NCBI RefSeq assembly: GCF_900114705.1
Contig: NZ_FOTW01000019.1
Span: forward strand, 107,509-171,508
Origin: Rugamonas rubra
GTDB lineage: Bacteria; Pseudomonadota; Gammaproteobacteria; Burkholderiales; Burkholderiaceae_D
DNA: 64,000 nucleotides
Direction: 5' to 3'
Part shown: one piece after another, positions 8,460-16,598 of the stretch
Position numbering within the stretch: position 1 is the first letter of the stretch
Layout of the letters: every line of letters starts with the position of its first letter
Program-made: the position numbers and the translations under genes
The notes under the pieces: model-generated
The model's database searches: none
Told to the model about the DNA's origin: nothing
What the model saw: the letters and a program-made list of their open reading frames with translations, nothing else

Positions 8460-9089
8460 TTACTCAAGCCCTTCGGCTGTCAGCGCCCGCTGGACGGCGG
8501 GCCGTTGGCGCACCCGCCGATACCAGGCTTGCAGATTGCCCAGCTCGTCGAAATGGATGTCGGCCTTGAAGGTCGACTTCAGCCAGGCGGCCTGGCCCCA
8601 GCCGGTCAGCGCGAACAGGTAGGCGTCGGCGACGCTGAAGCTGTCGCCGAGCAGGAATTGGCGGCCGGCCAGCTGCGCGTCGATCCAGGCGAAGCGTTGT
8701 TGCAGCTTCGGCTTGGCCGTCTCGACGTACTTGCCGGCCAGGCCGGCATAGAGCAGCGGAATGAAACCCTTATGTATCTCCGAGGTGAGAAAGCTGAGCC
8801 ACTCCTGCAGGCGGTAGCTTTGCAGCGTGCCGTTGCGCGGCGCCAGGCCGAGTTCCGGCTTCAGGTCGGCCAGGTATTGCAGGATCGCCGGTCCCTCGTG
8901 GAAGCGGCTGCCGTCGTCCAGCTCGAGGACGGGGACGTAGCCGAGCGGATTGACGTCGAGGAAGTCGGCACCGTCTTCGGCGCGGTGCGTGCGGTGGTCG
9001 ACCTTGAGCAGGGTGGCGTCGAGGCCGAGCTCCTTGAGCACGATATGCGGGGCGAGCGAGCAACTGCCCGGGATGTAATACAGTTTCAT
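8460..9089 (-). CDS. gstA: Glutathione S-transferase, beta class
   Basis: Protein of 209 residues, the usual GST length. The N-terminal thioredoxin-like half begins MKLYYIPGSCSLAPHI, the beta-class signature in which the Cys of GSCS can form a mixed disulfide with glutathione. The GSH-binding loop NPLGYVPVL and the ES/EGPAILQYLAD segment follow. The helical C-terminal domain (from about residue 85) contains FSVADAYLF, the conserved N-capping region. GGAGATC stands just before the ATG. It is divergent from an HxlR regulator, and the palindrome between them suggests direct control. Conjugation of electrophiles or peroxide protection is the family role; the substrate is unknown. Confidence 0.92.
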   Translation of the reverse strand: MKLYYIPGSCSLAPHIVLKELGLDATLLKVDHRTHRAEDGADFLDVNPLGYVPVLELDDGSRFHEGPAILQYLADLKPELGLAPRNGTLQSYRLQEWLSFLTSEIHKGFIPLLYAGLAGKYVETAKPKLQQRFAWIDAQLAGRQFLLGDSFSVADAYLFALTGWGQAAWLKSTFKADIHFDELGNLQAWYRRVRQRPAVQRALTAEGLE

Positions 9090-9192
9090 GCGGGATCTCC
9101 AATGGCTGAGGCGGATGCGCCACCGCCGTCGCGGAGGTGGCGACGGCTATTTTATATATCTGGGATAAAAATGTAAGAAGGCAGTAGTTTGT

Positions 9193-9221
9193 CATGTAGG
9201 TACAAAAAATATACCTGCATG
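9193..9221. promoter_or_regulatory. 29-bp imperfect palindrome, probable HxlR operator
   Basis: Arms catgtaggta (9193-9202) and tacctgcatg (9212-9221) match at nine of ten positions around a 9-base AT-rich centre. The site lies between the divergent GST and HxlR genes, 26 bases before the HxlR ATG. HxlR proteins are dimers that usually bind such palindromes next to their own gene. Confidence 0.65.
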
Positions 9222-9246
9222 CGCCATCTGCTATGCTGTGCGCACG

Positions 9247-9573
9247 ATGAAAAACAATGTGACCGGATGTTCCGTGGAAGAAGCGATGCGCCTGCTGGGG
9301 GGGCGTTGGCGCCTGCTGTTGGTGTCCTACCTGGTCGACGGGCCGAAGCGCTTCAACGAGCTGCGCCGCGATGTGCCCGGCATCTCGCAGCGCATGCTGA
9401 CGCTCGACCTGCGCGCGCTGGAGGACGCCGGCCTGGTCAAGCGCACCGTCTACCCGACCTCGCCCATCAAGGTGGAGTACCAACTCACCGAGGACGGCGC
9501 CCGCTTGCGCCCCGTCGTCGATGTGATGCAGGAGTTCGGCATGTGGCTCAAGCAGAGCGGCAAGGCCACCTGA
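9247..9573 (+). CDS. HxlR family transcriptional regulator
   Basis: Winged-helix regulator of 108 residues. The family hallmarks are present: Cys10 (VTGCSVEEAM), then LLGGRWRLLLVSYLVDGPKRFNELRR, GISQRMLTLDLRALEDAGLVKR (recognition helix and wing) and YQLTEDG. The Cys near the N-terminus is the position used for thiol or electrophile sensing in several HxlR members. I chose ATG 9247; a GTG nine bases upstream is also in frame and neither has a good ribosome site. A 29-bp palindrome lies upstream. The divergent gstA gene is the obvious target, which would make this a local electrophile or oxidant response; that is inference. Confidence 0.88.
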   Translation: MKNNVTGCSVEEAMRLLGGRWRLLLVSYLVDGPKRFNELRRDVPGISQRMLTLDLRALEDAGLVKRTVYPTSPIKVEYQLTEDGARLRPVVDVMQEFGMWLKQSGKAT

Positions 9574-10190
9574 GCAGACTCGTCGATCTCGTCGCTTGAT
9601 GAGGCAGGGGCTTCACCCGCGCGAACGCGCATCTCCCCCTTTACCGCCTTGGACCGGCGGATAGACCGGAGCCGCAGCCGTGTCCGCCCGGCTCAGGCCC
9701 GTCTCGGGTACTGGCTTTGGCGCTCGCCCAGCGCGTCGCGCCGCGCCGCTCGTCGCCGCTGAACTCGCCCTGGTAGGACTGGTCTCGGCGTTGTCGGCTT
9801 GGCGGCGGCGGTCGCGATGATGGTTCGACCTGCGCGCGCCACCTGAGTTCCTCGCCGCGCGCGTTTGCGCGTCGCCGGCTTCCCGGTTCAGCATCGGCGC
9901 AAGCTGCGGGAGGCAAACGCTGTACGTCCGCAAGCCGACGGCACGAATGGTGACTCGCGACTGGATATGCGTCATACTTGGCGCAATATTGCATTAAGAG
10001 TAATGCGCGCTGAACGCTTGGGCCTGAATTCCATGACCGCAAAAGAAGCGGCATATCCCGTCTTTTGAGGATACGCCGTGGCGCCAGAAAAGGCGGCAAA
10101 GGGTCAAGCCACGGCGGCCCGGGATATCGATGCTGTTGCCGCATGCGTAGGCTGAGTCCAGTAATTTGTAGACCACACAGGAGCACCAGA
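9574..10190. other. Intergenic region, 617 bases, no supported gene
   Basis: The first half is GC-rich but lacks a credible coding frame. Around 9940-10060 composition drops, and short frames exist without ribosome sites. It marks the left edge of the lower-GC segment 10191-12420. I found no transposase or integrase remnant. Confidence 0.5.
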
Positions 10191-10616
10191 ATGCAAGTGG
10201 AAAGTCGCGTCACCATCGCTGTGCCGCCCGAGAAAATATTCGAGATTTACGCGGATGTCCGCAACTGGAAAACTTGGGACCCGGACACCAAGGAGTCGTC
10301 GATCGACGGACCTTTCCAGACTGGGAGCAAAGGCAAGATCACTCCGCCGAAAGGAATCACTGTCCCCATGAATTTCGTTTCGGTGGTTCCCAACAAGTCG
10401 TTCACTGTCGAGTCGCAGATTCCATTTTTCCGCATGGTGTTTGAGCACGAGCTTAACGCCACTGCTGCCGGAACCGAAGTCGTCCATAGAGTTACTTTTT
10501 CCGGCGCGCTGTCTTTTCTGCTGGGGCGTATCGTCGGCAATCCCTTGCGCACCGGGCTTCCCATCACCTTGGCATCGCTCAAACGGCTGGCGGAGAGTGG
10601 CCGGGTGGCCGCCTGA
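10191..10616 (+). CDS. SRPBCC family protein
   Basis: Protein of 141 residues with the START/polyketide-cyclase-like helix-grip layout: MQVESRVTIAVPPEKIFEIYADVRNWKTWDPD at the N-terminus, a central beta sheet, and a long C-terminal helix (LPITLASLKRLAES). These folds bind hydrophobic ligands in a deep pocket; the ligand is unknown. The ATG was chosen because AGGAG lies eight bases upstream and the family N-terminus begins here. Codon use is less GC-biased than in neighbouring core genes. It is the first gene of the lower-GC block that ends at tRNA-Phe. Confidence 0.82.
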   Translation: MQVESRVTIAVPPEKIFEIYADVRNWKTWDPDTKESSIDGPFQTGSKGKITPPKGITVPMNFVSVVPNKSFTVESQIPFFRMVFEHELNATAAGTEVVHRVTFSGALSFLLGRIVGNPLRTGLPITLASLKRLAESGRVAA

Positions 10617-10676
10617 GCGGTCGCACGGGCCTACGTTCCTCGGCAAGCCACGATTCGCGCTTCACTCCAGAAACGA

Positions 10677-10704
10677 CAACGCCAAGCGGCGAGGGTTGGC
10701 GTTG
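10677..10704. terminator. Hairpin after the SRPBCC gene, possible terminator
   Basis: Arms caacgccaa (10677-10685) and ttggcgttg (10696-10704) pair perfectly over a 10-base loop. There is no T-run on the plus strand; leftward there is a weak tcgttt. The arm sequence resembles the terminators at 6787 and 12485. Confidence 0.4.
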
Positions 10705-10883
10705 CACAAACGATGCTCTTTGCCGACGACAAGCGGAGTACCCCTGAAGGAATGACGATCAGCGCCAAGATAGGCGCACAGACAAGGACGACCGCGCTCG
10801 TTGGTGGTGGCGCCCTCGTCACCGGGCGACGCGTTAACTAGGATTGAGGCCGACGGTGTCCCAAGGCGTACAATGGCGGCACT

Positions 10884-11807
10884 ATGAAAAAATGGATGCC
10901 GCTGCTCCTCGGGTGTGTCGTGTTTCTTCTGTGTCCGGTGTATGCCGGGGACTTGAACATCGTCTTCATACCGAAGTCGCGTGACCAGGATTTTTGGACC
11001 TTCATGCGGCAGGGCGTCGACCGCGCAGTGCGCGAAGTCGGGCAGATCCAGCTGACCTGGCGCGGACCGGCCCATAACGACGACGTCGATTCCCAGATCG
11101 AGATCCTGCGCATCTATTCCCGGCCCGGTGTCGACGCCATCATCATCGCCCCGACCGACCGCGGCCGCCTGGCCGGCCCCATCAAACACGCCACGGCGCT
11201 GGGCATCAAGGTGGTCGCGGTGGATTCAGCGTTGGACGGCAATGCACACGTCAACTTCATCACCACCAACAATTACGCCGCGGGCAGGCTGGCGGCGCAA
11301 CACCTGTCCGGCCTGCTGGGCGGGCAGGGCACGGTGGCGCTGCTGCGCACCATTGCGGGCAGTGGATCGACGGACGACCGGGCCAACGGATTTATCGATT
11401 ACCTGAAGAGGCATGCGCCACGCATCACCATCGTGGCCGACGAGTATGGCGGCGGCACGCGCGGCAAGGCGGCACGCAGCGCCGCGCTGTTGCTGGAAAA
11501 ACACCCCAATGTCGACGGCATCTTCGCCGTCAATGAATCGACCTGCGACGGTGTGTTGCGGGCGCTGCGGCGAGCGGGGCTGGCCGGCACAAAGAAATTT
11601 GTCGGCTTCGACACCACCGATTTTCTGCTGGACGGCTTGAGAAAGCAGGAAATCAACGGCCTAGTGGTGCAGGATCCGCGCCAGATGGGCTATTTGTCCA
11701 TGAAGGCGGCGGCGGCGGCCGCGCAGGGGACGCCCGTCAAGGAGTCGATCATCTTCACGGACGCGGTGGTGGTCACTCGGAACAACTATCAAAATCCGGA
11801 GATTTAA
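10884..11807 (+). CDS. Periplasmic sugar-binding protein (RbsB-like), orphan
   Basis: Protein of 307 residues of the periplasmic-binding-protein class that includes RbsB and ribose/galactose receptors. A signal peptide (MKKWMPLLLGCVVFLLCPVYAG) is followed by LNIVFIPKSRDQDFWTFMRQGVDRA, VDAIIIAPTDRGRL, IKVVAVDSALDG, the hinge-region NYAAGRLAAQHL, and VDGIFAVNESTCDGVLRALR, all typical of the two-lobed fold. No ABC ATPase or permease gene is adjacent, so it may work with a transporter elsewhere, feed a chemoreceptor or sensor kinase, or be a stray. It belongs to the lower-GC block. Ligand unknown. Confidence 0.85.
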   Translation: MKKWMPLLLGCVVFLLCPVYAGDLNIVFIPKSRDQDFWTFMRQGVDRAVREVGQIQLTWRGPAHNDDVDSQIEILRIYSRPGVDAIIIAPTDRGRLAGPIKHATALGIKVVAVDSALDGNAHVNFITTNNYAAGRLAAQHLSGLLGGQGTVALLRTIAGSGSTDDRANGFIDYLKRHAPRITIVADEYGGGTRGKAARSAALLLEKHPNVDGIFAVNESTCDGVLRALRRAGLAGTKKFVGFDTTDFLLDGLRKQEINGLVVQDPRQMGYLSMKAAAAAAQGTPVKESIIFTDAVVVTRNNYQNPEI

Positions 11808-12074
11808 GCGTTGCTGGTCCCGTAGGGCGTATGGCGCGAGACTGGAAATAGACCGGAGGCGAGGACTTCCTATCTTGGAAACAACAACGCAGGTGACGGC
11901 GGTCCTTCGCCTGCTGTTCAAGACCAAGGGGAATGGAAATCTGACTGTTAGTGTGTCCTACCGTACCGATCACATTGCATTATCAGCGCATTTTGGAACC
12001 TCATTCACGTCATCCTGAGGCCCAAGTGGCGGTCGTCACAGACGGCACCTCAGCTAAAAGAAGGAAATATCATT

Positions 12075-12419
12075 ATGTCGCAACGCGCAGAGTACATCAG
12101 CAAAATGGAAACTCAACTGGATAAGTTGAACGAGAAAATGAGCAGTCTGGAATCCGCAGCCCAGGAAGCGAAGGAGGAAGCGCGGCAAACCTACAAGGAG
12201 GAGATGGGCAAGTTGCGGGTGAAATCCAAAGGAGCGCTGGCCAAACTTGAGGAACTTAAAGCTTCCACCGAAGATTCATGGGAAACGATGGTCGGCGATA
12301 TGGAGAAAATGCATGACGCATTTACCCATTCCTTCTTTTCATTCTTCCAGGTTCCGAGCAGCGGGAGCGGCGAAAAATCTGCCAAGGCTGGGCATTCCGA
12401 TGCTCCCAAGAAGGCCTAA
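12075..12419 (+). CDS. Small coiled-coil protein, sll1863-like
   Basis: Protein of 114 residues, almost entirely a charged heptad-repeat coiled coil from residue 7 to about 70 (KMETQLDKLNEKMSSLESAAQEAK and on), then an aromatic cluster FTHSFFSFFQVPSSG and a polar Lys/Ser tail. This resembles the sll1863-type stress-response family, though I judge this from overall character only. No signal peptide or membrane segment is seen. AAGGAAA lies before the ATG. It stands alone between the orphan binding protein and tRNA-Phe, in lower-GC DNA. Confidence 0.7.
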   Translation: MSQRAEYISKMETQLDKLNEKMSSLESAAQEAKEEARQTYKEEMGKLRVKSKGALAKLEELKASTEDSWETMVGDMEKMHDAFTHSFFSFFQVPSSGSGEKSAKAGHSDAPKKA

Positions 12420-12484
12420 GATTGTCGCGAAAAATCGTGGCGTAATTAGCCCGCAGGTTGGTGATCGCATGGCACTTTGAAACA

Positions 12485-12514
12485 AAAACGCCAAGCTGTA
12501 TGGCTTGGCGTTTT
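12485..12514 (-). terminator. Terminator of tRNA-Phe (first copy)
   Basis: Arms aaaacgccaagc and gcttggcgtttt pair over a 6-base loop. Read leftward the stem ends in gttttttgtttc-like T-rich DNA just past the tRNA 3' end; it may also stop rightward transcription. Confidence 0.85.
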
Positions 12515-12530
12515 GTGTTGGCACTGTTCT

Positions 12531-12606
12531 TGGTGGCCCGGGGCGGAATCGAACCACCGACACAAGGATTTTCAATCCTCTGCTCTACCAACTGAGCTAC
12601 CAGGCC
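12531..12606 (-). tRNA. tRNA-Phe (GAA), first copy
   Basis: A complete cloverleaf of 76 bases with encoded CCA. The acceptor stem GGCCTGG pairs with CCGGGCC through one G-U. The D-loop contains AGTTGGTAGA, the anticodon loop is TTGAAAA (anticodon GAA), and the T-loop is TTCGATT. An identical copy lies at 43497-43572. Confidence 0.97.
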
Positions 12607-12901
12607 AAGGCGCGCAATTATAGCAGAACATCGGGCCGCCGCCCGCCCGCCGCGCCAGCGGCGGCGCCGTTGTGGACGCGTAGCAACGTGGCGCCCCGGG
12701 CCGCTGCGCCGCCGCCCGGGGGCGCCGCAGCGGCAGCGAAAGGACTTGATGCCCACGCTTGTCGAGGTGTAATCTCAATTTTCAAGATACTCACCAATCC
12801 TCACCCCCATCCCCGCTGTCCTTGGACGCAGTGTCTTCCCCGTGAGCGCCGGACTCGTCCCGTCGCTCGGTGAACGCCAACGCGACTAGATGGGAGCTGA
12901 G

Positions 12902-14500
12902 ATGACCATTGCCAAACGCTTATACATCCTGATCATCACCGTGGTGATCGGCCTGGCCGCGCTGGCCGGACTGGGCATGTACCAGATGACCGTGGTGTAC
13001 GCCGGCGCCAACTACGCCAACGTCAACACCGTGCCCAGCCTGCTGTTGCTGGACGAGGCCTTCGCCGCCACCGCGCAGTTGCGCACGCAGGCCTGGCAAT
13101 ACATGGCGCTGAGCGATCCGGCCAAGCGGGCCGAGATGGCCAAGGCAATGGACGCGGCCCACGCCAAGACCATCGCGGCGTTCGACAAGTACCAGAAGGA
13201 GTATCTTTCCAATGCGGTCGACAAGGCCGACCTGGACGCCGACCGCAAGGCGCTGGCGGACTACGATGTCCTGCGCGGCAAGGTGGTGGCGCTGGCCGAC
13301 GGGGGCAAGGGCGACGAGGCGCGCGACCTGCTGTTGTCGCAGCAGTCGGTGCTGGCCAAGCTGGGTGACGCCTTGGACGCGCACCGCCAGTTCAACGCCG
13401 ACCTCGGCGCCCAAGGCGCCAGGGACGCCGAGGCGACGCTGGCGCGCGCCAAGCTGCTGTCGAGCGCCATCGCGCTGGCGATCATCGCCGCCGTCGCCGC
13501 CATGGGCCTGCTACTGGTCAAGCGCATCGTCGGCGCGCTGATGCAGGCGGTCGGCATCGCCGAGGCGGTGGCCGGCGGCGACCTGACCTGCCACATCGAG
13601 GCGCGCGGCAGCGACGAGACGGCCCAGTTGATGCGCGCCTTGAAGCGCATGACCGACAGCCTGGTGCAGATCGTCGGCCAGGTGCGCAGCGGCACCGACA
13701 CCATCGCCACCGCCTCCGGCCAGATCGCCAGCGGCAACCTCGACCTGTCGTCGCGCACCGAGCAGCAGGCCAGCTCGCTCGAGGAGACCGCCTCGTCGAT
13801 GGAGGAGCTGACCTCCACCGTCAAGCAGAACGCCGCCAACGCGCGCCAGGCCAGCCAGCTGGCCGTGTCGGCCTCCGACGTGGCGCTGCGCGGCGGCGCC
13901 GTGGTGAGCCAGGTGATCGACACGATGGGCTCGATCGACGCCTCGGCCAAGAAGATCGTCGACATCATCGGCGTCATCGACGGCATCGCCTTCCAGACCA
14001 ACATCCTGGCCTTGAACGCGGCGGTGGAGGCGGCGCGCGCCGGCGAGCAGGGCAGAGGCTTCGCGGTGGTCGCCTCGGAGGTGCGCAACCTGGCGCAGCG
14101 CTCGGCGGCGGCGGCCAAGGAGATCAAGACCCTGATCAGCGACTCGGTCGAGCAGGTCGACGCCGGCAGCAAGCTGGTCAACCAGGCCGGCGCGACGATG
14201 GACGAGGTGGTCGCCAGCGTGCGCCGGGTGAGCGCCGTGATCGGCGAGATCAGCATGGCCAGCCAGGAGCAGACCTCGGGCATCGAGCAGATCAATCAGG
14301 CGGTGACGCAGATGGACACCGTGACCCAGCAGAACGCCGCGCTGGTGGAGGAGGCGGCGGCCGCCGCCGCCTCGCTGCAGGACCAGGCCGGCCTGCTGGC
14401 CCAGGTGGTGAGCACCTTCCGCCTGAACCTGGCGGCGGTGCGGCCGGCCTTGCCGGGCCAGCCGCGCGGCAGCGCCGCGCCGGCGCTGATCGGCCGCTGA
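12902..14500 (+). CDS. Methyl-accepting chemotaxis protein
   Basis: Transmembrane chemoreceptor of 532 residues. Order: TM1 (about 7-29), a periplasmic four-helix-bundle-like sensor (30-185), TM2 (187-207), HAMP (208-261) and the cytoplasmic signalling domain with the invariant hairpin tip (IDGIAFQTNILALNAAVEAA, then GRGFAVVASEVRNLAQRS). Methylation-type Glu/Gln pairs occur in QQASSLEETASSMEELTS. No C-terminal CheR-docking pentapeptide is visible. The ATG at 12902 is preferred over 12890 because GGAGCTGAG lies directly before it. The ligand is unknown; no che genes are nearby. Confidence 0.93.
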   Translation: MTIAKRLYILIITVVIGLAALAGLGMYQMTVVYAGANYANVNTVPSLLLLDEAFAATAQLRTQAWQYMALSDPAKRAEMAKAMDAAHAKTIAAFDKYQKEYLSNAVDKADLDADRKALADYDVLRGKVVALADGGKGDEARDLLLSQQSVLAKLGDALDAHRQFNADLGAQGARDAEATLARAKLLSSAIALAIIAAVAAMGLLLVKRIVGALMQAVGIAEAVAGGDLTCHIEARGSDETAQLMRALKRMTDSLVQIVGQVRSGTDTIATASGQIASGNLDLSSRTEQQASSLEETASSMEELTSTVKQNAANARQASQLAVSASDVALRGGAVVSQVIDTMGSIDASAKKIVDIIGVIDGIAFQTNILALNAAVEAARAGEQGRGFAVVASEVRNLAQRSAAAAKEIKTLISDSVEQVDAGSKLVNQAGATMDEVVASVRRVSAVIGEISMASQEQTSGIEQINQAVTQMDTVTQQNAALVEEAAAAAASLQDQAGLLAQVVSTFRLNLAAVRPALPGQPRGSAAPALIGR

Positions 14501-14517
14501 TCGGCCGCTGATCGGCC
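14485..14517. repeat. 11-bp tandem repeat, three copies, spanning a stop codon
   Basis: Three copies of gctgatcggcc cover the last codons and stop of the chemoreceptor gene; TGA occurs in every copy and the one in the second copy is used. Confidence 0.85.
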
Positions 14518-14799
14518 GCCGAGCGGCGGGCGGCCCGGCCGCGCCCGGCCCTGCGGCCGCGTCGGCCGCGCAGCATCCCAACCACGCCGCCCCCGGCCCG
14601 GGGCGGCGTTGTTGTTGGCCGGCGCAGAGTTTCCCTGCCCGGCGGCGCAATGCGCGCCAGCGAACATACCGTCCCTTGGGGCGCGTGGAATAGTGGCCGC
14701 ACTGGCTTGCTGCTGAGTGGCGGGCCAGTGTCGTCGATCCGGTGGGTGAGTCCATCCGCCGGCAATCGACGCCACCAGCGCACATCAAGGAACCACGCC

Positions 14800-16575
14800 A
14801 TGAACGTCCTCAAGGGATACCTACAACAACCCATCCTGTCGTTCGGCCTCGTGCTGGCCATGCTGGTCGCCGGCTGCGGCGGCTCGGACCAGGGACGTGA
14901 GCCGATCCTCGGCCTGCCCGCCGCCGAACTGGTGGCGCTGGCCGTCACGCCGGTCAGCGCATCGGTCGCGCAGGGCCTGAGCCAGCAGTTCGTCGCCACC
15001 GCCACCTACGCCGACCGTTCGACCCAGGATGTCAGCGCGACGGCGCAGTGGAGTTCGGCCGCGCCGGCCACCGCCAGCGTCAACGCCGCCAGCGGCCTGG
15101 CGCTAGGCCTGGCCGGCGGCAGCGCCGCGATCAGCGCCAACTTCGGCGGCAAGAGCGCGGCGGCGACGCTGACCGTGCTGCCGCCGGCCCTGCTGTCGCT
15201 GGCGCTGGCACCGGCCAACCCGGCCATCGCCATCGGCGCCGCGCAGCAGTTCACCGTGCTCGGCAAATACAGCGACGGCAGCAGCCGCGACCTCGGCGCC
15301 AACGCCAGCTTCGCCTCGGCCAGCCCGCTGGTCGCCAGCATCGGCGCGGCCAACGGCCTGGCCGTCGGCCTGACCGCCGGCGCTAGCGTCGTCAGCGTCA
15401 GCGCCGGCGGCCTTGCCGCCAGCACCACGCTGACCGTCAACTCGGCGGCGCTGCTGTCGATCGCCCTGACGCCGCAGAACCCCGTGCTGCAACTGGGCGC
15501 CACGCGCCAGCTCGCCGTCACCGCCAGCTACGCCGACGGCAGCTCGGCCGACGTCAGCAACGCCAGCGTCTTCAGTGCCGCCAACCCGGCCGTCGCCAGT
15601 AGCAGCGCCGGCGGCTTGGTGGCCGGCGTCGCCGTCGGCAGCGGCCAGGTCAGCGCCAGCTTCGGCGGCCAGAGCGCCAGCACCACCGTCACCGTCGCCA
15701 ACGTCACGCTGAGCAGCATCGCCGTGACCCCGGCCACGGCCAGCGTGGTGGTCGGCGCCGGCCAGCAGTTCGTCGCCACCGCCACCTACTCGGACAACTC
15801 GACGGCGATCATCAGCAACACCGCCGTCTGGAGCTCGAACGCCCCGCTGGTCGGCAGCGTCAACGGCAGCGGCACGGCCAGCGGCGTCGCCGTCGGCAGC
15901 GCCACCATCAGCGCCAGCGCCGCCGGCAAGTCGGGCAGCGCGCTGCTGACCGTCGGCGCCACGCCGCCGCCGCCGGCGACCTCGCTGAACCTGGGCCGCG
16001 CCGCCAGCTTCGCCGTGTTGGCCGGCACTTCGATCACCAACAACTCGGGCGGCACCACGCTGGTCTCCGGCGACGTCGGCTCGCCGTCGCAAACGGTCGA
16101 TCCGACCCAGGCCGCCGGCTACACCAACTACAAGTCCGGCGCTATCCTGAGCGGCGCGCTGGCCGACCTGCAGGTCGCCATCAGCGACGCCAACGGCCGC
16201 ACTTGCGACGTCAGCTTCGCCGGCGGCATCGACCTGGGCGGCCTGACGCTGCCGCCGGGCGTCTACTGCTACGCCGGCGCGATCAACATCACCGGCACGC
16301 TGACGCTGAACGGCCCCGGCGTCTACATCTTCCGCAGCGCCTTGACGCTGGACGCCACCGCCAACGCCATCGTTGCGCTGAACAACGGCGCCACGGCGGC
16401 CGACGTGAACTGGCTGCCGGTCGGTCCGACCACGCTGGGCGCCAACGCCGTCTTCAAGGGCAACGTGCTGGGCCAGGCCGCCGCCATCACCGTCGGCGAC
16501 AACACCACGCTGCTCAACGGCCGCGTGCTGAGCGCCGCCGCCGTCACGCTGCGCAACAACCAGATCGCCAAGTAA
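14800..16575 (+). CDS. Lipoprotein with four Big2 domains and an ice-binding (DUF3494) domain
   Basis: Protein of 591 residues. A lipobox (MLVAGC, Cys26) indicates a lipid anchor. Four Ig-like Big2 repeats of about 85 residues follow (about 44-385), each starting with a segment like LxSIALTPxxxxVxxGxxQQF and ending near GxSATxTV. The C-terminal 195 residues are a DUF3494/ice-binding-protein domain: LGRAASFAVLAGTSITN, SGDVGSPS, TLPPGVYCY, LNGPGVYIF and LGANAVFKGNVL. In this family the beta-solenoid binds ice crystals or acts as an adhesin. The start was set at 14800, where AAGGA precedes the ATG and the signal peptide begins. The OmpA-type gene follows at 23 bases and should be cotranscribed. 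Confidence 0.88.
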   Translation: MNVLKGYLQQPILSFGLVLAMLVAGCGGSDQGREPILGLPAAELVALAVTPVSASVAQGLSQQFVATATYADRSTQDVSATAQWSSAAPATASVNAASGLALGLAGGSAAISANFGGKSAAATLTVLPPALLSLALAPANPAIAIGAAQQFTVLGKYSDGSSRDLGANASFASASPLVASIGAANGLAVGLTAGASVVSVSAGGLAASTTLTVNSAALLSIALTPQNPVLQLGATRQLAVTASYADGSSADVSNASVFSAANPAVASSSAGGLVAGVAVGSGQVSASFGGQSASTTVTVANVTLSSIAVTPATASVVVGAGQQFVATATYSDNSTAIISNTAVWSSNAPLVGSVNGSGTASGVAVGSATISASAAGKSGSALLTVGATPPPPATSLNLGRAASFAVLAGTSITNNSGGTTLVSGDVGSPSQTVDPTQAAGYTNYKSGAILSGALADLQVAISDANGRTCDVSFAGGIDLGGLTLPPGVYCYAGAINITGTLTLNGPGVYIFRSALTLDATANAIVALNNGATAADVNWLPVGPTTLGANAVFKGNVLGQAAAITVGDNTTLLNGRVLSAAAVTLRNNQIAK

Positions 16576-16598
16576 CGCCCACCCAGACAGGACACCAC

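Noticed and set aside
10113..10123. Near match to the tRNA-Phe 3' end as an attachment-site repeat
   Set aside because: Only 11 G/C-rich bases with one mismatch, expected by chance in this genome; kept only as a hint in a finding.
12505..12873. Reading frames through tRNA-Phe and its flank (also at 43414-43713)
   Set aside because: These translate a tRNA gene; the cloverleaf, CCA end and terminator explain the sequence.
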